A DNA stretch of 64,000 nt from Pseudomonas sp. FP1742 (GCF_030687145.1 NZ_CP117460.1:6076001-6140000); one strand, 5' to 3'. Counted from the first letter of the stretch, positions 37,199 to 46,403 are shown. Program-made: numbers and translations. The notes: a model not told the origin generated them from the sequence alone.

Positions 37199-40100
37199 CT
37201 AGCCGAGGGCCGTCTTCTCCAGGTGTTGCAGGATGATCGGGTACACATCGACCACCGCATTCTTGCCGAACATGCAGTCGATATGCCCATAACCCGGTAC
37301 CACATGCCGGCTGTAGCGCTCCGGTCCATGGACTTTGCACACCCGTTCATAGGTCTTGAGCGTGCTTTCCGGCAGGTAGCACTGGTTGTCCTCACCACTG
37401 ATGAAACAGATCGGCATGGTCAACCGGTCAAAGTGCGGCATGTAGACGTCCTGGCCCTTGAAGTCCACCAGTTGGCCTTTGCGCAGGATCAGCGCCAGGT
37501 GCTCGAAGGTCTGCATGTTCGACTCGCCGAACAGTTCATGCAGGTTGTCGTGCAGGGTCTCGTTGAGCGTGTCGTGACGGTACAGCGACGCGTACATGAA
37601 GGTGATGCGATGGCACACCGGGTTGGTGCAGTAGCCCTGGGCCTCGATGCGGGCGTAACCATTGAGGGCCTTGTCGTAGAGTTTGTTGAACCAGCTCTCC
37701 TTGTTGTCGGCATACGCGGTGAGGGATTTGATGCCGATGGCGTCGAGCATCCCCGGTAAATGCAGGCCGGCCTTGAGCCCCGTTGCCGTGGCGACCACCG
37801 TATCGGCGGCGATCTGCGAACAGACCACCGAACGCACCCCCTGCAACCCGGCCAGCAGCGACATGAAGAACGTCGTCGCGCCGTAGCAATGCACCACGCA
37901 CTGCACGTCGGCGGCGAGGGTTGCCTGCTGGATCAGTTCGATGGCGGCCTTGAAGTCATACTTCGCGATCTGGTCGCCGTTCCATTCCTTCTTGCTCACG
38001 GGCAACAGAATGCTCACCCGCAAATCCAGCAGCCAGACGTCGTACTCGTGCTTGCACAGGTATTCCAGCAGGTTGGTCTGGATGGTGTCGGTGGAGAAAA
38101 TATTCGAGCCCACCCCCAAGCCATGCACCAGCATCACCGGCCCCTTGGTGCCGCCCTGATAGCGGGTCAGGCGTAGCTGGACATTGTCTTCGGTCTGGAA
38201 GAAATGCACGCTCGGGATTGGCGCATCCAGCGGCCGTTTCTGCCGGGGCGGTGCATCGGGGTTGAAGTAGATATCGCCCGCGAACACTCCACCGTAGCTC
38301 TCCCACAAAATGCCGGCGAAGAACTTGCCGAACCGCGCCAGCCCTTCAATGCGTTCGCGTTCGTTGCGCGCGTTGAGCACCTTCATGGTGGTCATCTGCT
38401 TGGCGAAATCGGCCGGCTGGATGTGCATCACCCCCGAGCCGATCACCTGGCCCGTCTTGTCCGGCCCGCGATACAGCGTCACGTAGAGGGTACTGGTGTC
38501 GTGCCAGACGTTCAGCACGCCGTTGTCTTCGGGCACGGTCTTGAATGCGCTGAAGTAATAATCGCTGCCGTCCTCGGCGGTCAGTTTCATGTCGTAGTTC
38601 ATGTGCCGCACGCCGACCTGTTCCTGATATTCCTCGAACAGATTGAATACGCCATTGCTGGCGGTCAGCGGTTCGGGCGACAGCCCCGGCGCATCCAGGG
38701 TACCGACCAGCGTCGCGGCGTGCTCCGGCTCCTTGATCATGCGGTTGAGGTCATTGGCGGTGATGGTCAGGGTGAACTCGATCGGCGAGTTATCCGACTT
38801 GCCGCGTTTGGCCGCCGCTTCGTAGAGCTTGAGATCGGTGCCCTGCGGCTGGGTGAAGTCTTTGGAGAAATACCCCTTCATGGTTTCGGTGAACTGCACG
38901 CCGAGAGTCGGCGCCGCCACTGGTTTACGTGGTGCCGAGGGCAGCGTGTAGTCGATGTGCCAGCCGCGATCGGCGGCCAGCAGGCCCATGTTGCGCTCGC
39001 TCACGGCGGAGATGGTCAGCAGCGGATTGACCGCCAGGGAGGTCGGAATCACCGCGCCGTCAGCCACGTACAGCCCGGCATAGACATCGGTGCCGCTGGC
39101 GCCACTGAACACCTGGCCCTTGTGGTTGACCACGCCCTGCGTCGCATCCTCGCCCATCACACAACCACCCAACGGGTGAACGGAAACGATGCTGTGCTTG
39201 AGCAGCTCGGTCCAGATCGGATTCTCGACCCAGATCCCGCCCAAGGCCTTGGTGCTCTGGTGCAGGCGCTCATTGCCGATCTTGACGTTTTCCTGCTCGC
39301 CAACACCCGGCCAGTCGATGCGCAGCTGGTCGTTGCTGTCGAGCACCATGCGACCCTTGCCGTCGTCATGACTCATGATCAGATAGGTTTGCATGTTGTG
39401 CAGGGCGCCATGATACGGGCCACGCAGGAAGCTTTCGGCTTCGCGTTCGGCGTACTTGAGCTTGCCGGTGAAGCTGTCATCGCTGGGCTTGCCGATCAAC
39501 CCGGCGAACGCGGCCATGCTCGGCACCATGGGCCGTCCGAGAGCCCCGGGGATCGAGCCTTCTTCGATAACCATGCGACTGCGCCAGTCGCCTTCGGTGC
39601 GCATGTCGATGATCGAGGTGATGCACGGGCCGACCGGTTTCATTTCCTTGGCCGGATGGGCACCGAAACCGATGCCGTTGATCGTTTCATCGCAGTTGTG
39701 GCCAAAACCGAGGATGTCGCCGTTGCCGCTCATGTTTTCGCCGAGCTGACTGGACGTCGACAAACCTTTGTCTCGAGAGCGCAGGAGGATTTCGGTGGAA
39801 CCCAGGGTGCCGGCCGACACCACGACAATGTCAGCCTTGACGAACAGCGTCGGCGCGGAGAATTTCTCGCGGCCGCTGTCCAGGTATTGGAAATGCACGA
39901 TCCAGCCGTCGCCGTCGCGCTCCAGATGCCGCACCTCGGCCTGGCAGAAAATTTCCGCGCCGTGGTTCCAGGCATCCGGCAAATAATTCATCAGCGTGGT
40001 GTTCTTGGCCTTGTTGTTACAGCCCGAAACGCAGTCGCCGCAGTGGTTGCACGGCAGCTGCTCGACACCGACGTGGTTGAGGTTGTTGGGCAGTTTGTCG

Positions 40101-40651
40101 AAGGTCACGTTGATTGGCGGTTTATAAAAGTGCGCGTCTTGCTTGAGGTAGTCGGCGGACTTTTTGTTGGCCTCCAGTTTCGGCAACGTCGGCGAAGTGC
40201 TTGGATAGGGATTGGGCTTGAGCATTTCCCGAGCCCGGGCGTAACCGTCCTTGAGCAGCGTGTCACGATGTTCACGTACCGCCTGCGGCCAGCGCGGGTC
40301 GTCGAATACGCCGGGCTCCGGCTCCAGCGCGACGTTGGCGTTGATCAGCGAAGTGCCGCCCAGACCACAACCGACCACCACGTTCTGCTGAGCATTGACG
40401 TGCAGGTCGAACAGCCCGGTGCGCGAACCGATGTGGCCGTCCGGGTCATGCACTTGCAGCTCTTCAGTGGCCGCCAGCATCGTATTGGGGTATTCGCCAG
40501 GCTGGATTTCCCGGCCCCGCTCCAGCAGGCATACCCGCTTGCCGGCCCGGGACAGGCGCGACGCCGCGATCCCGCCGCCGTAGCCGGAGCCGATGACGAT
40601 CACGTCGTAATGTTCCTTGATGTCGCTGATGGGCGTGGCGATCCGTGTCAT
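37199..40651 (-). CDS. GMC oxidoreductase (cholesterol-oxidase-like) fused to an alpha/beta hydrolase
   Basis: A 1150-residue fusion. Residues about 14-560 are an FAD-dependent GMC oxidoreductase: VIVIGSGYGGGIAASRLSRA, then GCGLGGTSLINANVALEPEP, a C-x2-C-x2-C-x3-C cysteine cluster at 201-211, and VHPLGGCVMG near the C-terminal GMC motif. A linker domain follows to about 800. Residues about 810-1150 are an alpha/beta hydrolase with an oxyanion motif MLVHGLGVGSN. Its nucleophile site is HCYGA with Cys922 in place of Ser, and Asp1088 and His1123 complete a likely triad. Steroid or bulky-alcohol oxidation plus ester or acyl chemistry is inferred. No signal peptide is seen. Confidence 0.82.
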   Translation of the reverse strand: MTRIATPISDIKEHYDVIVIGSGYGGGIAASRLSRAGKRVCLLERGREIQPGEYPNTMLAATEELQVHDPDGHIGSRTGLFDLHVNAQQNVVVGCGLGGTSLINANVALEPEPGVFDDPRWPQAVREHRDTLLKDGYARAREMLKPNPYPSTSPTLPKLEANKKSADYLKQDAHFYKPPINVTFDKLPNNLNHVGVEQLPCNHCGDCVSGCNNKAKNTTLMNYLPDAWNHGAEIFCQAEVRHLERDGDGWIVHFQYLDSGREKFSAPTLFVKADIVVVSAGTLGSTEILLRSRDKGLSTSSQLGENMSGNGDILGFGHNCDETINGIGFGAHPAKEMKPVGPCITSIIDMRTEGDWRSRMVIEEGSIPGALGRPMVPSMAAFAGLIGKPSDDSFTGKLKYAEREAESFLRGPYHGALHNMQTYLIMSHDDGKGRMVLDSNDQLRIDWPGVGEQENVKIGNERLHQSTKALGGIWVENPIWTELLKHSIVSVHPLGGCVMGEDATQGVVNHKGQVFSGASGTDVYAGLYVADGAVIPTSLAVNPLLTISAVSERNMGLLAADRGWHIDYTLPSAPRKPVAAPTLGVQFTETMKGYFSKDFTQPQGTDLKLYEAAAKRGKSDNSPIEFTLTITANDLNRMIKEPEHAATLVGTLDAPGLSPEPLTASNGVFNLFEEYQEQVGVRHMNYDMKLTAEDGSDYYFSAFKTVPEDNGVLNVWHDTSTLYVTLYRGPDKTGQVIGSGVMHIQPADFAKQMTTMKVLNARNERERIEGLARFGKFFAGILWESYGGVFAGDIYFNPDAPPRQKRPLDAPIPSVHFFQTEDNVQLRLTRYQGGTKGPVMLVHGLGVGSNIFSTDTIQTNLLEYLCKHEYDVWLLDLRVSILLPVSKKEWNGDQIAKYDFKAAIELIQQATLAADVQCVVHCYGATTFFMSLLAGLQGVRSVVCSQIAADTVVATATGLKAGLHLPGMLDAIGIKSLTAYADNKESWFNKLYDKALNGYARIEAQGYCTNPVCHRITFMYASLYRHDTLNETLHDNLHELFGESNMQTFEHLALILRKGQLVDFKGQDVYMPHFDRLTMPICFISGEDNQCYLPESTLKTYERVCKVHGPERYSRHVVPGYGHIDCMFGKNAVVDVYPIILQHLEKTALG

Positions 40652-40934
40652 GGGTCATTTCCTCTCAGGCAGATGGGCAACTCTGTGGTTGCCTGCAATC
40701 GATAGACGAACGAACGCCTGGTCACCGGGCACGGTCGGGCCTCAATGGCAGCGGCGTCAGGGCATAAGGGGGGCCAGGCGCTATAGACGAGCGCGCTGAT
40801 TGGCGGCGCGACGGTGAATCCGCTTGTGCAACAAGGTGGCGGATGTCGGAACACAGGTCGTGCAGGGGCTGGGGTGCGAATGTGGCTGCGAGCGATGTGG
40901 CTGGCTATCCATCACGCGTTCTCCCTGAACCAGA

Positions 40935-40943
40935 TGTGGATAA
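40935..40943 (-). other. Perfect DnaA-box 9-mer upstream of the GMC gene
   Basis: TGTGGATAA, the inverse of TTATCCACA. Together with the repeat array next to it, it lies in a 1145-base region (40652-41796) with no convincing gene. Promoter elements of the GMC operon must lie near 40652-40900. Confidence 0.5.
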
Positions 40944-41081
40944 AGCGGTGGCTGTCCTTGTGCCATGAGAGTGAAGACAGGCGACAGATCGAAGTCAAGG
41001 AAGTGCCTTAGAACTGTATGAAATCTGATCTATCGCGTTCCAGCCTAAGCGGGCCGTGGCTTGCAGGGTTCAGCGAACAAG

Positions 41082-41640
41082 TTATCCACACCTCCACCCA
41101 CAGCAAATGGGGACAACTGTGGATGGCAGGCGAAATTTCCGCACAAAAACCGAAGAAAAACCGTGACTTATCCAGAAGCAGGGTTTGAGCCGGGCACTGG
41201 TTACTTTTTGACCAGAAGCTTGTAGACCACGTTTTACAGGGCGTACAGAGGATGGCGAACACCTTATCCACAGAAGCACCAACAGACTTTGGGGGCAACT
41301 TTACGGGTTCTGTGGAAAACCGCTGAAAGCCGCGAGAATTCGGGGTTTGCGGGAGGTTTAGGGAGAGATAACGCCGAATTGAACAATATTTGATCAACCC
41401 AGTGAAAGCCTTGATCTGTATGGCCTGTAACGGACAACGAACATCTTATCCACAGAAGCGCCAACAGAGATTGGGGGCAAGTATCGGCCCGTGAGCGACG
41501 TCACTCTGTGGAAAAAGCTCGAAAAAACCGTGGCTTAGGCTGGTTGTTTTTTGTACGGAGGGCTGCAGGGCTTGATTGGCATGGGGTGTAGCGAGGGGCG
41601 AACATGTTATCCACAGAAGCGCTAACAGGGATTGTGGGTA
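41082..41640. repeat. Degenerate tandem repeat of about 182 bp with a DnaA box in each unit
   Basis: Four units start with TTATCCACA at 41082, 41264, 41446 and 41607 (steps of 182, 182 and 161). After each box come variable bases, then a shared ACAG, a G-run such as TTGGGGGCAA, a TGTGGAAAA segment and an A-rich CCGTGGCTTA. The box is preceded by GGCGAACA-like sequence. Short minus-strand open frames in the array share the peptide LLWI-CS, which is explained by the repeat. No gene is called here. Confidence 0.75.
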
Positions 41641-41689
41641 ACCGCGGTGGATTGTTGGGGTGCACACAATCTTGATCTACATCGAACCA

Positions 41690-41779
41690 TGTGGGAGCAG
41701 GCTTGCTCGCGAAGGCGGCGGGTCAGTCGGCATCGACGTTGAATGTCAGTCAGTCTTCGCGAGCAAGCCCGCTCCCACA
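41690..41779. repeat. REP pair, family A (inverted)
   Basis: Inverted copies between the repeat array and the GNAT gene stop; the left copy has one change. Confidence 0.88.
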
Positions 41780-41796
41780 CGGATTGGGTTCATGCC

Positions 41797-42363
41797 TTAA
41801 GGCCGATACATCAGATAGGCTTCCCCCGTGACCCGAATCATTGGGTGAGGCGTGATCTGGCAGGTATCGACGATCCGGAAGCCATGCCGCTCATAAAACC
41901 GTCGGGCGCCGGTGTTCGCCGCGTAGTCGATCAGGCTCAAACCGTTGAGCCCCAACTGGTTGGCACGGTCGTAGGCGTAGGCGAGGAATTGTTTGCCCAA
42001 CCCCTGATTACGCCAGCCCTCATGCAGGGCCAGGCTCGAAATATAAAGGGTGTCGGGGATTTCCATCGTGGCATACGGCGCCAGGACCGGATCGGTCACG
42101 GGAGCGGCCTGAGGATCGTAGCGCATCACGTAGCTGTGCAGCATGCCGATGACCTTTCCCTCGGCCTGTGCGATCAGGCAGTTCTGATAGGAGAAATCGA
42201 CGTCTTCACGAGCGTAACGACTGGCGCCGACCTCCAGCAAATCCTGGCCTGGCTTTGCCAGTTGGCTCCAGATGTAATCCGCCGCACCTTCTGATGAAAT
42301 CTGAAACAAGCGAGCAATCTCCCGCGCATCCGCGCGCAGGGCCGAACGAAACTCAACTGCCAT
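41797..42363 (-). CDS. GNAT-family N-acetyltransferase
   Basis: A 188-residue acetyltransferase fold. The acetyl-CoA-binding segment is in LHEGWRNQGLGKQFLAYAYD, followed by the C-terminal NTGARRFYERHGFRIVD. The substrate is not evident. It is 21 bases after etfB on the same strand, so it is likely the last gene of the dimethylglycine operon. Whether it acts in that pathway is unknown. Confidence 0.85.
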   Translation of the reverse strand: MAVEFRSALRADAREIARLFQISSEGAADYIWSQLAKPGQDLLEVGASRYAREDVDFSYQNCLIAQAEGKVIGMLHSYVMRYDPQAAPVTDPVLAPYATMEIPDTLYISSLALHEGWRNQGLGKQFLAYAYDRANQLGLNGLSLIDYAANTGARRFYERHGFRIVDTCQITPHPMIRVTGEAYLMYRP

Positions 42364-42384
42364 ATACCGGACTCCACAGGGCCG

Positions 42385-43155
42385 TTAGCGAACCACGCCT
42401 TCTTCAATCAGCAACTTGAGGATGGCTTCAGCGCCCGCCTGCGCGGTCACACCCTTGAGCACCTGCCCGCCACCGCCACTGGCCTTGGCGGTCGCGGCCT
42501 TCATGCGGTCGGCACCGCTCTTGGCCTTGATCACCTTCAGGCGTTTAGGCCGTGGCTTGGCCGGTTGCAACGTGGCCACCGCCAGCAGTTCATCGTCGAC
42601 CACTTCCACTTCATCCGCCTGCAACACCCCGCGCCGCGCCGGACCGTAGGCGCTTTGCCGAGGCTTGGGCGCTGCGTTATCCACAGTCGCCAGAAACGGC
42701 AGGCGCACTTTCAAGCGACGGCGCTGACCTCGAGGCAAGGCCTGCAGCACCAGCGCCGAACCGCCGTCGATGGATTCGACTTGCGCCAAACCCACCACCA
42801 GCGGCCAGCCGAGGCTTTCGGCCAGCAGGAACGGCAACATGCCCGAGCCTTCACCGGTTTCCGCCTGGCTGCCGGTCAACACCACCTGCGCCCCGGCGTC
42901 ACGCAAATAGTCGGTCAACGCTGGCAGCGCATCCGCGCCGACCGGTTGTTCCAGCACATGCAACTGTTCCAGGCCCATGCCCAGATAGGCGCGTAGCGCC
43001 GGTTCCGCGACGTCGCCGGCGTGCAGCACTTGCAGGTTATCCCCAGCCAGTTGCAGACCCAGCTCAACGGCCCGCGCGTCCTGCTCGGCGCGGCGTGGCC
43101 GGCCGGAGGTCGGGTGGGCGCCGATGGACACCAGGCTGATGATTTTCGTGCTCAT
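42385..43155 (-). CDS. etfB: Electron transfer flavoprotein, beta subunit (FixA type, dimethylglycine-linked)
   Basis: A 256-residue ETF beta subunit. It pairs with EtfA to accept electrons from dimethylglycine demethylation. The adenine-nucleotide-binding region includes VVLTGSQAETGEGSGMLPFL and VGLAQVESIDGG. It is more diverged than the housekeeping EtfB, and its tail (KASGGGGQVLKG) is Gly-rich. AAGGAAAGG precedes the ATG. It sits 15 bases after etfA. A perfect DnaA-box 9-mer falls within the gene at 42677-42685. Confidence 0.9.
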   Translation of the reverse strand: MSTKIISLVSIGAHPTSGRPRRAEQDARAVELGLQLAGDNLQVLHAGDVAEPALRAYLGMGLEQLHVLEQPVGADALPALTDYLRDAGAQVVLTGSQAETGEGSGMLPFLLAESLGWPLVVGLAQVESIDGGSALVLQALPRGQRRRLKVRLPFLATVDNAAPKPRQSAYGPARRGVLQADEVEVVDDELLAVATLQPAKPRPKRLKVIKAKSGADRMKAATAKASGGGGQVLKGVTAQAGAEAILKLLIEEGVVR

Positions 43156-43170
43156 AACCCTTTCCTTCCC

Positions 43171-44391
43171 TTAAGCCGCATCGCGCTTGGCGTCGTTGCG
43201 GTAAGCCTCTACCGCATCGATCAAGGCTTGAAGAATCTCGGCGCTCTCGCCGATCACCGACAGGTCGGCCCGTTTGATCATGTCGCAGCCCGGATCGAGG
43301 TTGATCGCCACCACCTTGTCGCAGGCACCGATGCCTTGCAGGTGCTGGATCGCCCCGGAAATCCCCACCGCCACGTAAACCCGTGCGGTGACCCAGGTGC
43401 CGGACGCGCCAACCTGACGGTCACGCGCCATGAAACCATCGTCCACCGCCACCCGCGATGCCCCTTCGGTCGCGCCCAACGCTTCGGCCGTCCTGTGGAA
43501 AAGTCCCCAGTCCTTGACCCCGTTGCCGCCCGAGAAAATGAACTCGGCTTCGGCCATCGGAATCGCCGCCGGGTCCACCGCCACCGCGCCCAGATCTTCG
43601 ATCCGCGACAGGCTGCGAGCGACCGCTGTGGATAACTCCACCGGCAACGCTTCGTGACGGGTTTCGCTGACCGGTTCGGCGCATTCGGCAGCCGCCAGAA
43701 TCAGGCGTGCCACTGGCCGCGCAAGGTCCTGCAAACCGGCACCGGCACGGCCGATGCATTCCTGATCCTTGACCTGCCAGACCCGTGTGGCCGGGCGCTC
43801 GCCCAGCGCGGCAGCAAAACGCCGACCCAGTTCGCCGCCACCGCTGCGGCTGTCCGGCAGCAACCAGTGACGCGGGCTGAACTGGTTATCCACAGCCCGC
43901 AGGCCCTGGACCCGTTGTTCCGGTGCATAACCGCTGAATTCGTCGCCTTCCAGTACCAGCAAGCGGTCGACGCCCGCCGTGGCGAAGGCGTTTTCCTTGT
44001 GCTCACCGAAGACCACGGCCAGTACCGCGCCGTCGTTGCCGGCCAACTGATGGGCCAGGCCGAGCAAGTCGCGGTCGTGGCTGCTCAAGCGGCCGCCGAC
44101 CATGTCCGGCACCACGCTGATGTAGAACGCGGGGGCAGCCACTTGATGCAGCGGCAATTGCACTTCAACCGCCGCCGAGCGTTTAGTCGCCCCGCCCTGC
44201 TGAGCGCCACTGCGGTCAATCCGCTTGATGCCGTTGGGGCCGATAAAACCGATCCCGTGAGGATTCTTGCGGATGATGCCGTTCGGCCCCATCCAGCTGT
44301 GTTGTGCCGGTTGCATGGCCGCGTGCAGCGGGTGCAGACGGTTACGGGCGATCCATTCAGCGCGAGGGTCGCGGCGGATTATGTCGCTCAT
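43171..44391 (-). CDS. etfA: Electron transfer flavoprotein, alpha subunit (FixB type, dimethylglycine-linked)
   Basis: A 406-residue ETF alpha subunit. The C-terminal FAD domain is clear: GGNGVKDWGLFHRTAEALG, DDGFMARDRQVGASGTWV and YVAVGISGAIQHLQGI. About 80 extra N-terminal residues (including a NGIIRKNPHGIGFIGPNGIK repeat) distinguish this group from the 310-residue housekeeping EtfA. Its ATG shares one base with the dgcB stop (TGATG). Perfect DnaA-box 9-mers lie within it at 43627-43635 and 43886-43894. Confidence 0.92.
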   Translation of the reverse strand: MSDIIRRDPRAEWIARNRLHPLHAAMQPAQHSWMGPNGIIRKNPHGIGFIGPNGIKRIDRSGAQQGGATKRSAAVEVQLPLHQVAAPAFYISVVPDMVGGRLSSHDRDLLGLAHQLAGNDGAVLAVVFGEHKENAFATAGVDRLLVLEGDEFSGYAPEQRVQGLRAVDNQFSPRHWLLPDSRSGGGELGRRFAAALGERPATRVWQVKDQECIGRAGAGLQDLARPVARLILAAAECAEPVSETRHEALPVELSTAVARSLSRIEDLGAVAVDPAAIPMAEAEFIFSGGNGVKDWGLFHRTAEALGATEGASRVAVDDGFMARDRQVGASGTWVTARVYVAVGISGAIQHLQGIGACDKVVAINLDPGCDMIKRADLSVIGESAEILQALIDAVEAYRNDAKRDAA

Positions 44392-46340
44392 CAATGCACC
44401 TCCGCAGGTTCACGTTTGGCCGGTGCCGAAGGCTTTCCCGGCGCGGCGTCTTCGAGCAACGCATCGGCTACCAGTTCGGCAATGTCCTTGATCAACGGCC
44501 GTGGCTCGACCACGCCTTCAAGCATCGCGGTGCACTGTGGACAACCCACGGCCACCAGTTCGGCGCCGGTTTCGCGGATGTCTTCCATGCGCATGTCAGG
44601 GATCCGTTGCTTGCCCGGAATGTCGGTGATCGGCGCACCGCCACCACCGCCGCAGCAGCGCGAACGGAATCCGGAACGTTGCATTTCCTTGATCTCGATG
44701 CCCAGGGCGCGCAGCACTTCACGCGGTGCCTCGTACTCGCCGTTGTAGCGGCCGAGGTAGCACGGGTCGTGATAGGTCACGCTGCTGCCTTTGTGCTGGC
44801 CAAGGTTCAGTGCGCCTTCGCCAATGATCTCCGCCATGTACGTGCTGTGGTGCTGCACGAGGTAGTTGCCGTCGAAGGCGCCGTACTCGTTTTTCAGCAC
44901 ATGGAAGCTGTGCGGGTCGCAGGTGACGATGCGGTTGAAACGGTATTTGGCCAGGGTCTGGATGTTGCGTTTGGCCAACAGCTGGAAGGTCGCTTCATCG
45001 CCCAGACGCCGGGCCACGTCACCGCTGTCGCGCTCTTCAAGCCCCAGCACCGCGAAGTCGACCTTGGCCGCTTTCAGCACTTTGACGAAGGCGCGCAGGG
45101 TGCGCTGGTTGCGCATGTCGAAGGCACCGTCGCCGACCCAGAACAGCACGTCGGTGGTTTTCTTTTCGCTGAGCAGGTTCAGGTTCAGATCCGCCGCCCA
45201 GTTCATCCGCCCGCCCGGCGCGAAGCCGCCCGGGTTGTCGGTGGCGATCAGGTTTTCCAGGACCTCGGCGCCCTTGTTCGGGGTCGCGCCTTTTTCCAGG
45301 GTCAGATGGCGGCGCATGTCGACGATGGCATCGACGTGCTCGATCATCATCGGGCATTCCTCGACGCAGGCACGGCAGGTGGTGCAGGACCACAGGGTTT
45401 CAGCGTCCACCAGACCGTTGACGATCGGTTGATGCGGGTTGCCGGAGTGCTCACCGATCGGCTTGCCGGGATATGGGCTGCCGGCAAACTTGGCATCGGT
45501 GCCACCGGCCAGGCCGACGACCATGTCCTGAATCAGTTTTTTCGGGTTCAGCGGCTGGCCGGCAGCAAATGCCGGGCACGCGGCTTCGCATTTACCGCAC
45601 TGCACGCAGGCATCGAAGCCGAGCAGTTGGTTCCAGGTGAAATCCTTGGGTTTTTCCACGCCCAGTGGCGCGGTCGGATCATTCAGGTCCAGTGGTTTCA
45701 AACCAGTGGAACGGCCGCCACCAAAACGTTCGGCGCGACGGTGCCAGGCCAGGTGCAGGGCACCGGCGAAGGCATGCTTCATCGGCCCGCCCCAGGTCAT
45801 GCCGAAAAACAGTTCCGACACACCCCACAGCACACCGACGCCGAGGATCGCCGCCAGTACCCAGCCACCGAAGTTTTCCGGAAGGATGCCCGCCACTGGC
45901 AGGGTCAACAGGAAGAACGACGCCGAGAATGCCAGCAGACTTTTCGGCAGGCGCATCCACGGACCTTTGGACAACCGGGCCGGTGGGTTGCGGCGGCGCA
46001 GGAAGACAAAGATCGCACCGACGAACATCACCGCCGTCATCAACAGCAGGGCATAACCGAGGATGCGGTTATGCAGGCCGAAACCGTGAACCAGAATCGC
46101 CAGCACAATGGACGCCACCGCACCACCGGCCGTGGCGACGTGGGTATTGGCGATGTATTTGTCCCGCGCGACGACGTGGTGCAAATCGACCATGTAACGC
46201 TTGGGCATGGCGAACAGACCGCCGATCAGGTCGACTTTCGAAGCCCGGCCCTGACGCCACATAGCCACCCGCCGCAACGCGCCCAGGACAGCCAGGCCCA
46301 GGGCAGCGAACAACAGGATTGGAAGAAGGGTGTTCAACAT
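44391..46340 (-). CDS. dgcB: Dimethylglycine catabolism protein DgcB (membrane Fe-S oxidoreductase)
   Basis: A 649-residue protein with five to six N-terminal membrane helices (about 5-210). Two [4Fe-4S] ferredoxin motifs follow (CVQCGKCEAACP and CTTCRACVEECP), then two CCG (heterodisulfide-reductase-like) domains, with CCGGGGGAP near the end. DgcA and DgcB are both needed for dimethylglycine use in P. aeruginosa. DgcB with the ETF probably moves electrons to the quinone pool. GGGAG lies before the ATG. Confidence 0.94.
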   Translation of the reverse strand: MLNTLLPILLFAALGLAVLGALRRVAMWRQGRASKVDLIGGLFAMPKRYMVDLHHVVARDKYIANTHVATAGGAVASIVLAILVHGFGLHNRILGYALLLMTAVMFVGAIFVFLRRRNPPARLSKGPWMRLPKSLLAFSASFFLLTLPVAGILPENFGGWVLAAILGVGVLWGVSELFFGMTWGGPMKHAFAGALHLAWHRRAERFGGGRSTGLKPLDLNDPTAPLGVEKPKDFTWNQLLGFDACVQCGKCEAACPAFAAGQPLNPKKLIQDMVVGLAGGTDAKFAGSPYPGKPIGEHSGNPHQPIVNGLVDAETLWSCTTCRACVEECPMMIEHVDAIVDMRRHLTLEKGATPNKGAEVLENLIATDNPGGFAPGGRMNWAADLNLNLLSEKKTTDVLFWVGDGAFDMRNQRTLRAFVKVLKAAKVDFAVLGLEERDSGDVARRLGDEATFQLLAKRNIQTLAKYRFNRIVTCDPHSFHVLKNEYGAFDGNYLVQHHSTYMAEIIGEGALNLGQHKGSSVTYHDPCYLGRYNGEYEAPREVLRALGIEIKEMQRSGFRSRCCGGGGGAPITDIPGKQRIPDMRMEDIRETGAELVAVGCPQCTAMLEGVVEPRPLIKDIAELVADALLEDAAPGKPSAPAKREPAEVH

Positions 46341-46403
46341 GTGGAGCTCCCAAAGACCGCAGGGTCTTGCAGGCCAAACTACCTGGATGCCTTGCTCGAT
46401 TCC

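Noticed and set aside
38204..40705. An 833-codon plus-strand open frame opposite the GMC fusion
   Set aside because: Antisense shadow caused by codon bias; the minus strand carries clear FAD, GMC and hydrolase motifs.
41008..41667. Several short minus-strand open frames with similar peptides in the 41-kb repeat array
   Set aside because: The similarity comes from the tandem DNA repeat; no ribosome sites, and the frames are not kept across units.
40935..43894. The chromosome replication origin
   Set aside because: DnaA boxes cluster here, but there is no dnaA, dnaN, gyrB, rpmH or AT-rich unwinding region, so it is not oriC.
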